Below are positions 7,554 through 14,280 of a stretch of DNA of 14,280 nucleotides, in pieces (the first letter of the stretch is position 1; each line of letters begins with the position of its first letter). Source of the stretch: JBLNCE01 sp050260415 (GTDB lineage: Bacteria; Bacillota; UBA4882; JAAYXC01). Below the pieces are notes generated by a model that was given only the letters and a program-made list of their open reading frames with translations, searched no databases and was not told the origin of the DNA. The translations under genes and the position numbers were made by a program. The stretch spans positions 1 through 14,280 of the forward strand of contig JBLNCE010000070.1 of NCBI GenBank assembly GCA_050260415.1, written 5' to 3'.

Positions 7554-7647
7554 CTCCGCTCCCCCATCGATTATCCCGGTTCTGACCGAGCATCGCGCCG
7601 ATCGTAGAACCCTTCCAGCAACGGGGCCGATCTCCTGTAATCGAAAG

Positions 7648-7668
7648 AAAAAAAACCGGACGACGGTT
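7648..7668 (-). terminator. Weak intrinsic terminator between the two dctP genes
   Basis: On the minus strand AACCG, a 5-nt loop and CGGTT (7668-7654) are followed directly by a run of eight T. The stem is short, so partial termination after the first dctP is more likely than a complete stop. Confidence 0.45.
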
Positions 7669-7722
7669 GATTTCGTTCGTGCCGGGACCCGCAAAGAAGG
7701 GGCGCGATGGCGCCGAACATGC

Positions 7723-7750
7723 GGAGCCCCCGGCGCATACCAGGGGCTCC
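7723..7750. other. Perfect 8-bp inverted repeat downstream of first dctP
   Basis: GGAGCCCC (7723-7730) and GGGGCTCC (7743-7750) flank a 12-nt loop, beginning 35 nt after the first dctP stop on its transcript. No T-run follows. It would make a stable RNA stem, possibly protecting the upstream message. Confidence 0.45.
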
Positions 7751-7785
7751 ATTGTTGTCAGCGTCGTGCCTTCTTTTTCCGGCGA

Positions 7786-8763
7786 CTACTTGACCGCCCT
7801 GATCTTCGTTACCCAGACCTTGAAGTCCGCGTTCTTCGGGTCATTGTAGATCGGCGCGCAGACGGCCTGGAAATCGGCCATATTGGCCGCATTGACCACG
7901 GCGCCGGTCTTCTTGACCGCGGCAAGCTGATCGCTCTCGGCCTTGTTCCAGGCCTTGATCTGGAAGACCTTCGCTTCCTCGGCCGCCTCGCGGAGCGCCA
8001 CCTTCTGGTCCTCGGTCAGGCTGTCCCAGCACTTCTTGCTGACCATGAGCACCTCGGGCAGGCGGGCGTGGCCGTCCTGGAGGAAGTACTTGGCCACTTC
8101 GTAATGCTTCCAGGTAAACCAGCTCGGGATGTTGTTCTCCGCTCCGTCGATGACGCCGGTCTGCAGGGCGCTGTAGATATCGCCCATATTCATCGGCGTG
8201 GCGATCGCGCCGAGCGCGTCCACGACCAGGGCCACCATGGAGTTGGGCTGCACGCGGATCTTCATGCCCTTGAGGTCCTTGGGACCCTTGACTTCCTTGC
8301 GGGTGTAGAAATTGCGGGAACCGGCGTCGAAGTAGGTCAAGCCGACCAGCCCGACGGCGCTCATGTTCTCGAGAAAATGTTTACCGATGGCACCGTCGAG
8401 GACCTTCCACATATGTGCCTGGTCACGGAAGAGGTACGGCATGTTCAGGACGCCGATCGGCTTGTAGACCGCGAGCACCGGCGAGGTGGAGACGCGCACG
8501 AACTCGATCACGCCCACCTTGGCCTGTTCCACGACGCTATTCTCGTCGCCGAGGACGCCGTTGTTCTTGACCTCGATCTTGATCTGGCCGTCGGTTTTCT
8601 CCGCGACCAGCCTGGCGAACTCCTGATCGCCCTGCTCCGTCGGGTACCCCGGTGGATGGATCTCGGCCAGGCGGAAGACTTTTGGCGCCGCGGTGAGCTG
8701 CGTCCCGGAAACCATGACGACCACGAGCGCGACCAGCAACAACACGAGTCCCAGTCTCTTCAT
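7786..8763 (-). CDS. dctP: TRAP transporter solute-binding protein DctP, first copy
   Basis: A 325-residue exported protein. The signal peptide is strong (MKRLG then VLLLVALVVVMV, cleavage probably at LTA-APK). DctP features are RLAEIHPPGYPTEQGDQEF, KIRVQPNS with ligand-carboxylate R170, and SALQTGVIDGAENN. It binds an organic acid and hands it to the DctQM permease. ATG 8763 has an ideal AGGAGGT seven bases upstream. The gene lies 94 nt after dctM; that spacer holds a small stem (CCCGC/GCGGG, 8816-8833) and no strong promoter that I can see. A paralogue follows across a 232-nt gap with two hairpins, which would favour high expression of this copy. The ligand cannot be fixed from sequence; C4-dicarboxylates, 2-oxo acids and sugar acids are all known for the family. 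Confidence 0.93.
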   Translation of the reverse strand: MKRLGLVLLLVALVVVMVSGTQLTAAPKVFRLAEIHPPGYPTEQGDQEFARLVAEKTDGQIKIEVKNNGVLGDENSVVEQAKVGVIEFVRVSTSPVLAVYKPIGVLNMPYLFRDQAHMWKVLDGAIGKHFLENMSAVGLVGLTYFDAGSRNFYTRKEVKGPKDLKGMKIRVQPNSMVALVVDALGAIATPMNMGDIYSALQTGVIDGAENNIPSWFTWKHYEVAKYFLQDGHARLPEVLMVSKKCWDSLTEDQKVALREAAEEAKVFQIKAWNKAESDQLAAVKKTGAVVNAANMADFQAVCAPIYNDPKNADFKVWVTKIRAVK

Positions 8764-8857
8764 GATTCGACCTCCTTTAATACGATCAAATGTTCGCTTT
8801 CAGACACCTCTGACCCCCGCATGCGAAGGCGGGACGCTGACTGATATAAACCGCCCC

Positions 8858-10156
8858 CTACTTCAGGAGCAGGTTCGGCAGGAACATGGCGATCCCGGGG
8901 AAGAAAGTGATCACGAAGAGGATGACGATCATCGGGATGTAACAGAGCATCAAAGGCTTCAGGATTTCCTCGATCTTGGCCTTACCCACGGCGCAACCGA
9001 CGAAGAGGGCATTGCCCACCGGCGGCGTGCAGAGGCCTATCCCGAGGTTGAAGATGAGGATGACTCCGAAGTGCACCGGATCGACACCGATGCTCGTGGC
9101 GACGGGCAGCAGGATGGGCGTGCAGATGATGATGGCCGGGGCCATGTCCATGAACATGCCCACGAAGAGCAGAAAAACATTTATGAGGGTGAGCAAGACG
9201 TATTTGTTCTGCGATATTGTCATAAGCCAGGTGCCGATGGCGGCGGGCACGTTCAGCACCGTGAGCATCCAGCCGAAAGCCGTGGAGGTGGCGATGAGCA
9301 GGAAGACCATGGCGATGGTATTCACTGATTCGCGCAGGATGAGGCCGATCCGCCGGAACGGCACATCCCGGTAGATCACGAAGGTCAGGAAGAGCGCGTA
9401 GACCACGGCGACGGCCGCGGATTCGGTGGGGGTGAAGAGGCCGCTCACGATCCCGCCCATGATCAGCACGGCCACGCCCACGGTGAGGATCCCGTCGCGG
9501 AAGATCTTGACGCCCTCGCGGAGACTGTGTTTCTCCTCTCGCGGGTAGTTGTGCTTGACCGCCATGAAGTAACACATGGCCATCAGGGCAATCCCCAGGG
9601 CCACCCCCGGCACGGCTCCCGCCAGCAGAAGCTTGCCGATCGAGGCGGCGCCGCCGGCGGCCAGCGCGTAAATGATCATATTATGGCTCGGGGGAATGAG
9701 CACGGCCTGGACCGCGGTGGTCACCGTCAGGGCGACGGAAAAGTCCTTGGCGTACCCCTTTCGCTGCATGGCCGGGATCACGATCGCGCCGAGACCGCTG
9801 ACGTCGGCCACGGCCGAACCGGAGATGCCGCCGAACAGCATGCTGTCCACGCAGTTGACCATGGCCAGGCCGCCGCGGATGCGGCCCACGAAGAGGCTGG
9901 CCAGGTTGACCAGGCGGTCCGCCAATTTACCCTCGGTCATGATCTGGCCGGTCAGGATGAAGAAGGGGATGGCGAGCAGCGAGAACGACTGGAGCCCGAC
10001 GACCATCCGCTGCACGACGATGAAAGCGGGGATCTTCATGTAGACGGCGGTGAGAACCGAGGAGATGCCCAGGGCAAAGGCGATCGGCGTGCGCAGCATG
10101 ATTAGGAGCAAGAACGAGCCGATCAACAGTGTCGTGGCAATTGGATCGGTGATCAT
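8858..10156 (-). CDS. dctM: TRAP transporter large permease subunit DctM
   Basis: A 432-residue, very hydrophobic protein of usual length with about a dozen membrane segments. The duplicated DctM architecture shows in the N-terminal half (SLLAIPFFILTGQIMTEG, MLFGGISGSAVADVSGLG) and the related C-terminal half (PILLPVATSIGVDPVHFG, NLGIGLCTPPVGNALFV). DctM is the Na+-coupled transport subunit, working as a complex with DctQ and loaded by DctP. Its ATG at 10156 overlaps the last bases of dctQ by four (ATGA), showing translational coupling. The two dctP genes lie downstream. DctQ-DctM order and lengths are typical of a two-subunit TRAP system. Confidence 0.95.
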   Translation of the reverse strand: MITDPIATTLLIGSFLLLIMLRTPIAFALGISSVLTAVYMKIPAFIVVQRMVVGLQSFSLLAIPFFILTGQIMTEGKLADRLVNLASLFVGRIRGGLAMVNCVDSMLFGGISGSAVADVSGLGAIVIPAMQRKGYAKDFSVALTVTTAVQAVLIPPSHNMIIYALAAGGAASIGKLLLAGAVPGVALGIALMAMCYFMAVKHNYPREEKHSLREGVKIFRDGILTVGVAVLIMGGIVSGLFTPTESAAVAVVYALFLTFVIYRDVPFRRIGLILRESVNTIAMVFLLIATSTAFGWMLTVLNVPAAIGTWLMTISQNKYVLLTLINVFLLFVGMFMDMAPAIIICTPILLPVATSIGVDPVHFGVILIFNLGIGLCTPPVGNALFVGCAVGKAKIEEILKPLMLCYIPMIVILFVITFFPGIAMFLPNLLLK

Positions 10157-10731
10157 TCGGCCTCTCCCTCCTTCCGGACCAGGGCCTTGATGTTCTTCAC
10201 CATGGCCTCCAGGCCGTAGGTGAGCATCAGGACGGCCGCCACCGGGGCGGCCGCGTAGACGAAATACCCGCGCGAAAGCCCGGTGGCGGGCAGCTCGACC
10301 CCGATCATTTCCTTGGTGTACTTGAAGCCCTCAACGAGGAGGAAGCCCGAGAAGGCCAGGATCAAGAGGTCGACCAGGACCAGCATCACCTGGCCCACTT
10401 TCTTGGGAAAGAGCGCCACCACGAACTCCACGCCGATGTGCGTGGCCTTGCGGATGCCGATCGCCGCGCCCGTCAAGCCGAACCAGACCATGAAGATCAT
10501 GGCGACCTCCTCGGTCCAGGGCGAGTTGATGCCGGTGATGTACTTGGCGAAGGTGCGGCTGAAGATCTCCCAGCATATGACCGCGGTCATGACCGTGAGG
10601 AGCACGGCTCCGAAGTTCTCCGTAATGCGCATCACGGCGTCGAGGATGCGGTTTACGACCCAGCCGAAACCGGGCGGACGTTCGGATCCAAGAGTTCGGG
10701 ACGCCCTGACGAGTTCACTCTTGCTTACCAA
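10153..10731 (-). CDS. dctQ: TRAP transporter small permease subunit DctQ
   Basis: A 192-residue protein with four predicted membrane helices beginning about residue 38 (FGAVLLTVMTAVICWEIFSR), then SPWTEEVAMIFMVWFGLTGA, the KATHIGVEFV loop typical of DctQ, VMLVLVDLLILAFSGF and a last helix ending near MLTYGLEAM. The cytoplasmic N-terminal stretch of about 35 residues is somewhat long. DctQ is the small membrane partner of DctM. The start is TTG at 10731, supported by AAGGAGG seven bases upstream; no ATG fits. First gene of the TRAP operon, overlapping dctM by four bases. Upstream lie leader motif copy D and the terminator of the prs unit, so the operon promoter must lie within about 90 nt. 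Confidence 0.93.
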   Translation of the reverse strand: MVSKSELVRASRTLGSERPPGFGWVVNRILDAVMRITENFGAVLLTVMTAVICWEIFSRTFAKYITGINSPWTEEVAMIFMVWFGLTGAAIGIRKATHIGVEFVVALFPKKVGQVMLVLVDLLILAFSGFLLVEGFKYTKEMIGVELPATGLSRGYFVYAAAPVAAVLMLTYGLEAMVKNIKALVRKEGEAE

Positions 10732-10789
10732 CCCGATGCCTCCTTCTTCCGACGTTGGCTCGAAACAGTATTTGGCTTTCTATAGACAA

Positions 10790-10817
10790 CATACGCCCAG
10801 AACCGGCGCTCTCCTAT
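10790..10817 (-). promoter_or_regulatory. Bipartite leader motif, copy D (upstream of TRAP operon)
   Basis: On the minus strand ATAGGA (10817-10812), 16 nt, then CGTATG (10795-10790), ending 59 nt before the dctQ start. It is the weakest of the four copies by sequence but keeps spacing and position. It lies just past the prs-unit terminator, where the TRAP promoter should be. Confidence 0.3.
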
Positions 10818-10820
10818 ATT

Positions 10821-10852
10821 AACAAATAAAAAAACCGGCTCGATGAGCCGGT
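10821..10852 (-). terminator. Rho-independent terminator after prs
   Basis: On the minus strand ACCGGCTC, a 3-nt loop and GAGCCGGT (10852-10834) form a perfect 8-bp GC-rich stem, followed by TTTTTTTATTTGTT. This is the clearest terminator in the window and ends the trkA-trkH-prs transcript 44 nt after the prs stop. Confidence 0.9.
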
Positions 10853-10896
10853 GACATTACCTTATCCAAAACGTACTCGTACTCCTCTAGCGGTGA

Positions 10897-11841
10897 TCAC
10901 TCAAATAATGCGCTTACGCTCGCCCGGTCCTGAATCCGTTCGATCGCCTCGGCGAAAAGGCCCGCGACCGTGATCACGCGCACCTTGGGACAGTCCACGG
11001 CGCGGGGATTCTCCACCGTGTCGGTGGTGATCAGTTCTTCAATCGGGCTATCCATAAGAGCTTTGCAGCCACGGGCATCGAGCAGGCAATGGGAAACGCA
11101 AGCCCGGATGCTCCCGGCGCCTCTCGCTTGCAGCGCGTGTGCCACCTCGATCAGCGTCCCGCAACTGATGGTGAAGTCATCGACGATCAGGGCGTGACAC
11201 CCTTTGACATCGCCGATAATCTCGAGGATCTCGGCCTTTTCATCGTGGCCTTGCCGCATTTTGTCCGCGATCGCCACCGGGGCGCCGAGCATGTCCGCAT
11301 ACTTCCGCGCCCGCTTGGCAAAGCCGGCATCGGGAGAGACCACGATCGTGTCCTCGGCCGGCCCGATATGGCGGCTGAGCACGGGGAGAGCATAGAGGTG
11401 GTCGACGGGCACGCGGAAGAATCCCTGTATCTGCGGGCTGTGCAGGTCCATGGTGACCACCCGGTCCACGCCCGCCGCCTCGAGGGCGTCGGCGCAGACC
11501 CGCGCCCGGATCGAAACGCGCGGCTCGTCCTTCTTGTCACCCTTGGCGTAGCTGAAGTAGGGCATGATCGCGGTGACGCTGTTTGCGCTGGCGCGCTTGA
11601 ACGCATCGACCCAGAAGACGAGTTCCATGAAATCGTCGTTGGGATGCCGGGCGACCGATTGCACGATATAGACGTCATGCGAACGCACCGTCTCGTTGAC
11701 CCGGACGAAGGTATTGCCTTCCGAAAAGCGGATGACCTCGGACGCGCCCAGCGGCACCTTGAGCTTTGCGCAGATGGCGTCGGCCAGTTGCTTGCTGGCG
11801 CTGCCCGCGAAGATCCGCATATCGGGAATCCTCGGTTCCAT
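10897..11841 (-). CDS. prs: Ribose-phosphate pyrophosphokinase (PRPP synthetase)
   Basis: A 314-residue enzyme of standard length. It makes PRPP from ribose-5-phosphate and ATP for nucleotide, histidine and tryptophan synthesis. Visible landmarks: RFSEGNTFVRVNETVR (ATP site), FSYAKGDKKDEPRVSI flexible loop, VTMDLHSPQIQGFF with the catalytic-loop histidine, VVSPDAGFAKRARKYA, and the PRPP loop LIVDDFTISCGTL (D221, D222, T229). The AKGDKK loop and the PRPP loop depart from the Escherichia coli/Bacillus pattern (ARQDR and VDDMIDTGGT), placing it in a divergent subfamily. ATG 11841 has GGGGAGG seven bases upstream. It is 76 nt downstream of trkH on the same strand; its leader has an AT-rich stretch (GTTATTATAC) that could be a -10 region of its own promoter. 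Confidence 0.93.
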   Translation of the reverse strand: MEPRIPDMRIFAGSASKQLADAICAKLKVPLGASEVIRFSEGNTFVRVNETVRSHDVYIVQSVARHPNDDFMELVFWVDAFKRASANSVTAIMPYFSYAKGDKKDEPRVSIRARVCADALEAAGVDRVVTMDLHSPQIQGFFRVPVDHLYALPVLSRHIGPAEDTIVVSPDAGFAKRARKYADMLGAPVAIADKMRQGHDEKAEILEIIGDVKGCHALIVDDFTISCGTLIEVAHALQARGAGSIRACVSHCLLDARGCKALMDSPIEELITTDTVENPRAVDCPKVRVITVAGLFAEAIERIQDRASVSALFE

Positions 11842-11917
11842 TTCGGTTCCTCCCCGTATAATAACACCAGGTTGAGTCTCCGATCGCAACGCGAATGAAA
11901 GGGAGGGGCGGACAGCA

Positions 11918-13357
11918 TCACTTGCGCCAGAAACCCGGAGTGAACAAGACCAGTACCGTGAAGATTTCCAGCCGGCCCGCCAGCATCAAAAAGCTCAGCA
12001 CCCATTTGGCCACGGGATTGAATCCGGCGAAGCTGCCCAGCGGCCCGATTGCGCCAAAGCCCGGACCCACGTTCCCCAGCGTGGTGGCGGAGGCGGACAG
12101 GGACGTGATCATCTCCTCGCCCGTCGCCATAACCACCAACGCGCCTCCGACAAAAAGCAGGAAATAGAGGAAGAAGAACGCCAGTATCTCATGGACCACG
12201 GTATCGGTGACCGGGGTTTCGTCGAGCGTGGTCTGGACCACGCGCCGGGGACGCGCTACCCGCAAAAGCTGCCGCCTGGCGTATTTGCATAGCAAGACGA
12301 GGCGCGCCACCTTGATGGCGCCGGCGGTCGATCCGGTACAACCACCGACGAACATCAGGAAGAACAAGATCCCCTTGGCCAGCGCCGGCCAGACATCGTA
12401 ATTGGTACTGGTGAAGCCGGTGGTGGTCATCATGGAAACTACCTGGAAAACAGCCTGCCTGAACGCCGTCCCCAAGGGCAATCTCGAACCCAGAATCAGG
12501 GTGGCGGTTATCGCCAGGGCCGCCGCGGCGAGTATGGCCAGATAGATCCGGGCTTCCAGGCTGGAAAACATGGCTTTGAGCGACCTTTTCTGCACGGTCT
12601 TGTAGAACAGCGTAAAGTTCATCCCCGCCAAAGTCATGAAGATGACGATCACGATTTCGTAAGCCACGGAACCGAAGGCCTCGACGCTAATGGTACGCGT
12701 GGAGAATCCGCCCGTCGCCATGGTGGCGAAGGTGTGCACCACGCTTTCGAAGAGCGGCATTCCCGCCGCCAGCAAGAGCAGCGTCTGCGCCAGGGTTAGA
12801 ACGGCATAGATCAGCCAGAGGGTGATGGCCGCTTGGCGCAGGCGCGGCAGGAACCTTTCCTTGTTATGTCCCGGGACCTCCGCTTGGTACAGAGCGGTTC
12901 CGGTTTGAAAGGCCGAGAAAATGGCCACCGAAAGCACGATGATACCCATGCCGCCAAGCCAATGGGTGAGCCCCCGCCAGAACAAGATCCCGCGCGGGAT
13001 GCCCTCGATCTTCGGCAAGATGGTCGATCCGGTGGTGGTAAAGCCGGACATGGTCTCGAAGAAGGCATCGGTGAAGGTGGGCACCGTGCCTGAAAAAAGG
13101 AACGGCAAAGCGCCCAGGGCGCTCAGCACGACCCAACCCAGGGTGACGACGACAAAGCCCTCTCGCCGCCCAAAGGCTCCCGTGGGTCTAACCTGGCGGC
13201 AGGCCATACCCAGGGTCAAAGCGATACCGATGGCATACAAGAATGCCGTCAAATCCGGCTCACGGTCAAGGGCCGCGATCGACATCGGCACGGACATGGC
13301 CAACGCCAGCAAGAGCATTAGGTTGCCGATTGAATGAACGATCAGTTTATAGCGCAT
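11918..13357 (-). CDS. trkH: TrkH-family potassium uptake channel subunit
   Basis: A 479-residue membrane protein matching TrkH in length. The four pore-loop selectivity filters are all present in order: GFTTTGST, ATGGFST, TTTGFTS and TLGNVGPG. The conserved THWLGGMG follows the first filter, and GCTGSTAGAIK follows the third. TrkH moves K+ inward and is gated by the cytoplasmic NAD/ATP-binding TrkA ring. ATG 13357 is one base after the trkA stop, with GAGG in the end of trkA as its ribosome site, so it is normally translated from the trkA transcript. As trkA is interrupted by an insertion sequence, both its expression and gating may be altered. Ends with FTPGFWRK, as usual for the family. 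Confidence 0.95.
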   Translation of the reverse strand: MRYKLIVHSIGNLMLLLALAMSVPMSIAALDREPDLTAFLYAIGIALTLGMACRQVRPTGAFGRREGFVVVTLGWVVLSALGALPFLFSGTVPTFTDAFFETMSGFTTTGSTILPKIEGIPRGILFWRGLTHWLGGMGIIVLSVAIFSAFQTGTALYQAEVPGHNKERFLPRLRQAAITLWLIYAVLTLAQTLLLLAAGMPLFESVVHTFATMATGGFSTRTISVEAFGSVAYEIVIVIFMTLAGMNFTLFYKTVQKRSLKAMFSSLEARIYLAILAAAALAITATLILGSRLPLGTAFRQAVFQVVSMMTTTGFTSTNYDVWPALAKGILFFLMFVGGCTGSTAGAIKVARLVLLCKYARRQLLRVARPRRVVQTTLDETPVTDTVVHEILAFFFLYFLLFVGGALVVMATGEEMITSLSASATTLGNVGPGFGAIGPLGSFAGFNPVAKWVLSFLMLAGRLEIFTVLVLFTPGFWRK

Positions 13358-13358
13358 C

Positions 13359-14048
13359 TTAGCCTCTATCGTCCGATGCAGGCGCGCGGAAAAATCTCTC
13401 CACCTGCGTCACCCGTGATTTCAGGCCGGAGACGATGACATGATCCCGGACGCTGATACAGGTGTCGCCGCGCGGCACGATAATCCCGTCTTCATGCACC
13501 ACCGCGCCGATGATGACGCCGGCGGGCAGGTCCAGATCGCGCAGGGGCTTCTTGGTCACGGGCGACTCGGGTTCGGCCACCAACTCCATGATCTCCGCAT
13601 CGCCCCAATGCAAAAGATTGATGGACAGCGCATTGCTCTTGCGGACGATTTTCAAGAGCGTACCCACGGTCAAAAGCCGTGGCGTGATCGTGGCGGTGGC
13701 GCCGACGCCCTCTGCCAACTGGATGTAATCCTCGCGGCTGGTCTCGCAGATGATCTCCTTTACTCCCAGCCGTTTTGCTTGCATGCAGGCGATGATATTG
13801 GAGTTATCCGAACCGGTCAGGGAGATGAAGATATCCTTGGCGTCCAGGTTCTCTTCCGCCAGGATCTCCATCTTCGTCGGATCACCGCAGACCAGGCTGG
13901 GCTTTTGGAACCTGGCCGTAATGCTGCGGCATTTGTCCAGGTTTGGCTCGATGATTCTTATCTCGGTGTAGCTCTTTTTATCCTGCAGCATCCGGACCAA
14001 ATACTCGGTTATGATCCCGCCGCCGGCGATGACGACGCGCCTAAATTT
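13359..14048 (-). pseudogene. trkA: trkA, 3' half only; interrupted by an ISL3-family element
   Basis: TrkA is normally about 450 residues with two NAD-binding (RCK) modules. Here only the second is present: Rossmann start RRVVIAGGGIITEYLVRML, acidic strand end RIIEPN, CGDPTKMEIL, ITPRLLTVGTLLKIVR, and the TrkA_C domain (PAGVIIGAVVHEDGIIVPRG). Homology begins within five codons of 14048, where the insertion sequence starts. Reading back into the element meets TAG at 14060-14058, so there is no native start; TTG 14000 is the only plausible start codon, and it would cut off the Rossmann glycine motif. A true single-module KtrA-type protein is less likely, as the sequence fits the second TrkA module and adjoins trkH. 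The 5' half presumably lies beyond the element outside the window. Confidence 0.85.
14041..14048. repeat. Probable 8-bp target site of the insertion sequence (one copy visible)
   Basis: CTAAATTT abuts the element's left end inside trkA. ISL3-family elements duplicate 8 bp of AT-rich target, and this fits. The second copy would be beyond the right end of the window, so duplication is not proven. Confidence 0.45.
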
Positions 14049-14280
14049 GGCTCTTCGCTATTCCGTGTGGGTAGTATGAAGTAAAATACTGGAAATCTTG
14101 GTAATCGGTCATTGCCTGCCGGAGTGAAATATGCTACGTTGCTGATGAACGGAAATAAGAGGGGGTATCCGCATGTTCAGCAACGAGAAGCTGTTTGAGA
14201 TCGCACTCAATCTCCAGGATCCATGGTACATTAAGCAGGTCGAGTTCGACCAAGTGGCCGGCGAACTGCATATGCACCTC
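14049..14280 (+). mobile_element. ISL3-family insertion sequence, left end (continues past window)
   Basis: The element starts at GGCTCTTCGCTATTCC (14049), which resembles ISL3-family terminal inverted repeats that begin with GG-TCTTC-like sequence. After a leader of about 120 bp, an ISL3-type transposase gene begins at 14173. The left boundary is set by the abrupt end of trkA homology at 14048. The right end and matching inverted repeat are outside the window. Confidence 0.8.
14173..14280 (+). CDS. ISL3-family transposase, N-terminal 36 codons (partial)
   Basis: The frame opens at ATG 14173 with GAGGGGG seven bases upstream and runs off the window. The N-terminus (MFSNEKLFEIALNLQ, then DPWYIKQVEFDQVAGELHMH) has the pattern of ISL3 transposases, in which a short helix, a PWYVK-like motif and a beta strand precede the zinc-binding region. 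The zinc-finger and DDE catalytic residues would lie downstream, so activity cannot be judged. It points away from the trkA remnant and lies inside the element. Family call rests on this short stretch plus the element end. Confidence 0.8.
   Translation, partial: MFSNEKLFEIALNLQDPWYIKQVEFDQVAGELHMHL

Noticed and set aside
7554..7694. Extended start of the second dctP
   Set aside because: Would place 47 residues before the signal peptide; ATG 7553 has a good ribosome site.
6570..8763. Tandem dctP genes as an assembly duplication
   Set aside because: The two copies differ throughout in sequence and flanks, so the duplication is old and real.
8068..8844. 258-codon plus-strand frame opposite the first dctP
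   Set aside because: Asp/His/Val-rich antisense translation; the minus strand carries a clear DctP with ideal ribosome site.
11089..11898. 269-codon plus-strand frame opposite prs
   Set aside because: Antisense shadow of a well-conserved PRPP synthetase.
13359..14000. Complete single-module KtrA-type regulator starting at TTG 14000
   Set aside because: That start would remove the Rossmann glycine motif, which is encoded just upstream up to the insertion point; sequence fits the second module of TrkA.

Overview
The window looks like chromosome from a GC-rich bacterium, most likely a Bacillota (Firmicutes) member. The grounds are a YhaM-type exoribonuclease, a Cu/Zn superoxide dismutase of the Bacillus YojM sort, a CitA/DcuS-type sensor with a CitB/DcuR-type regulator, and strong Shine-Dalgarno sequences before most genes. 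This assignment is inference; no rRNA or other decisive marker is present. I see no tRNA, rRNA or CRISPR array.

Layout: (1) 17-1021 (-) yhaM-type exoribonuclease. (2) 1323-1812 (+) Cu/Zn superoxide dismutase, whose first codons appear to be out of frame with the rest. (3) 1860-3655 (-) a two-gene unit, PfkB sugar kinase then class II ketose-bisphosphate aldolase. (4) 3864-6508 (+) a two-component system, divergent from the kinase across a 208-bp region with two perfect palindromes. (5) 6570-10731 (-) a TRAP transporter operon in the order dctQ, dctM, dctP, dctP, convergent with the two-component system. (6) 10897-14048 (-) prs, trkH and the 3' half of trkA. (7) 14049-end (+) the left end and first 36 codons of an ISL3-family insertion sequence.

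How the parts may work together: the sensor probably detects an extracytoplasmic carboxylate and its regulator probably controls the TRAP operon, which would import a carboxylate or sugar acid with Na+. The kinase and aldolase would phosphorylate a sugar and cleave the resulting bisphosphate, though no shared substrate with the TRAP system can be shown. TrkA and TrkH would form a K+ uptake system, but trkA is cut by the insertion sequence exactly between its two NAD-binding modules.

I do not see a wholly new multi-gene system. The most interesting signals are the insertion into trkA with its likely AT-rich target site, a bipartite leader motif recurring 45-63 nt upstream of four genes, the palindrome pair just downstream of two of those motifs, the single-base frame break in the dismutase gene, and the stacked hairpins between the two tandem dctP genes.
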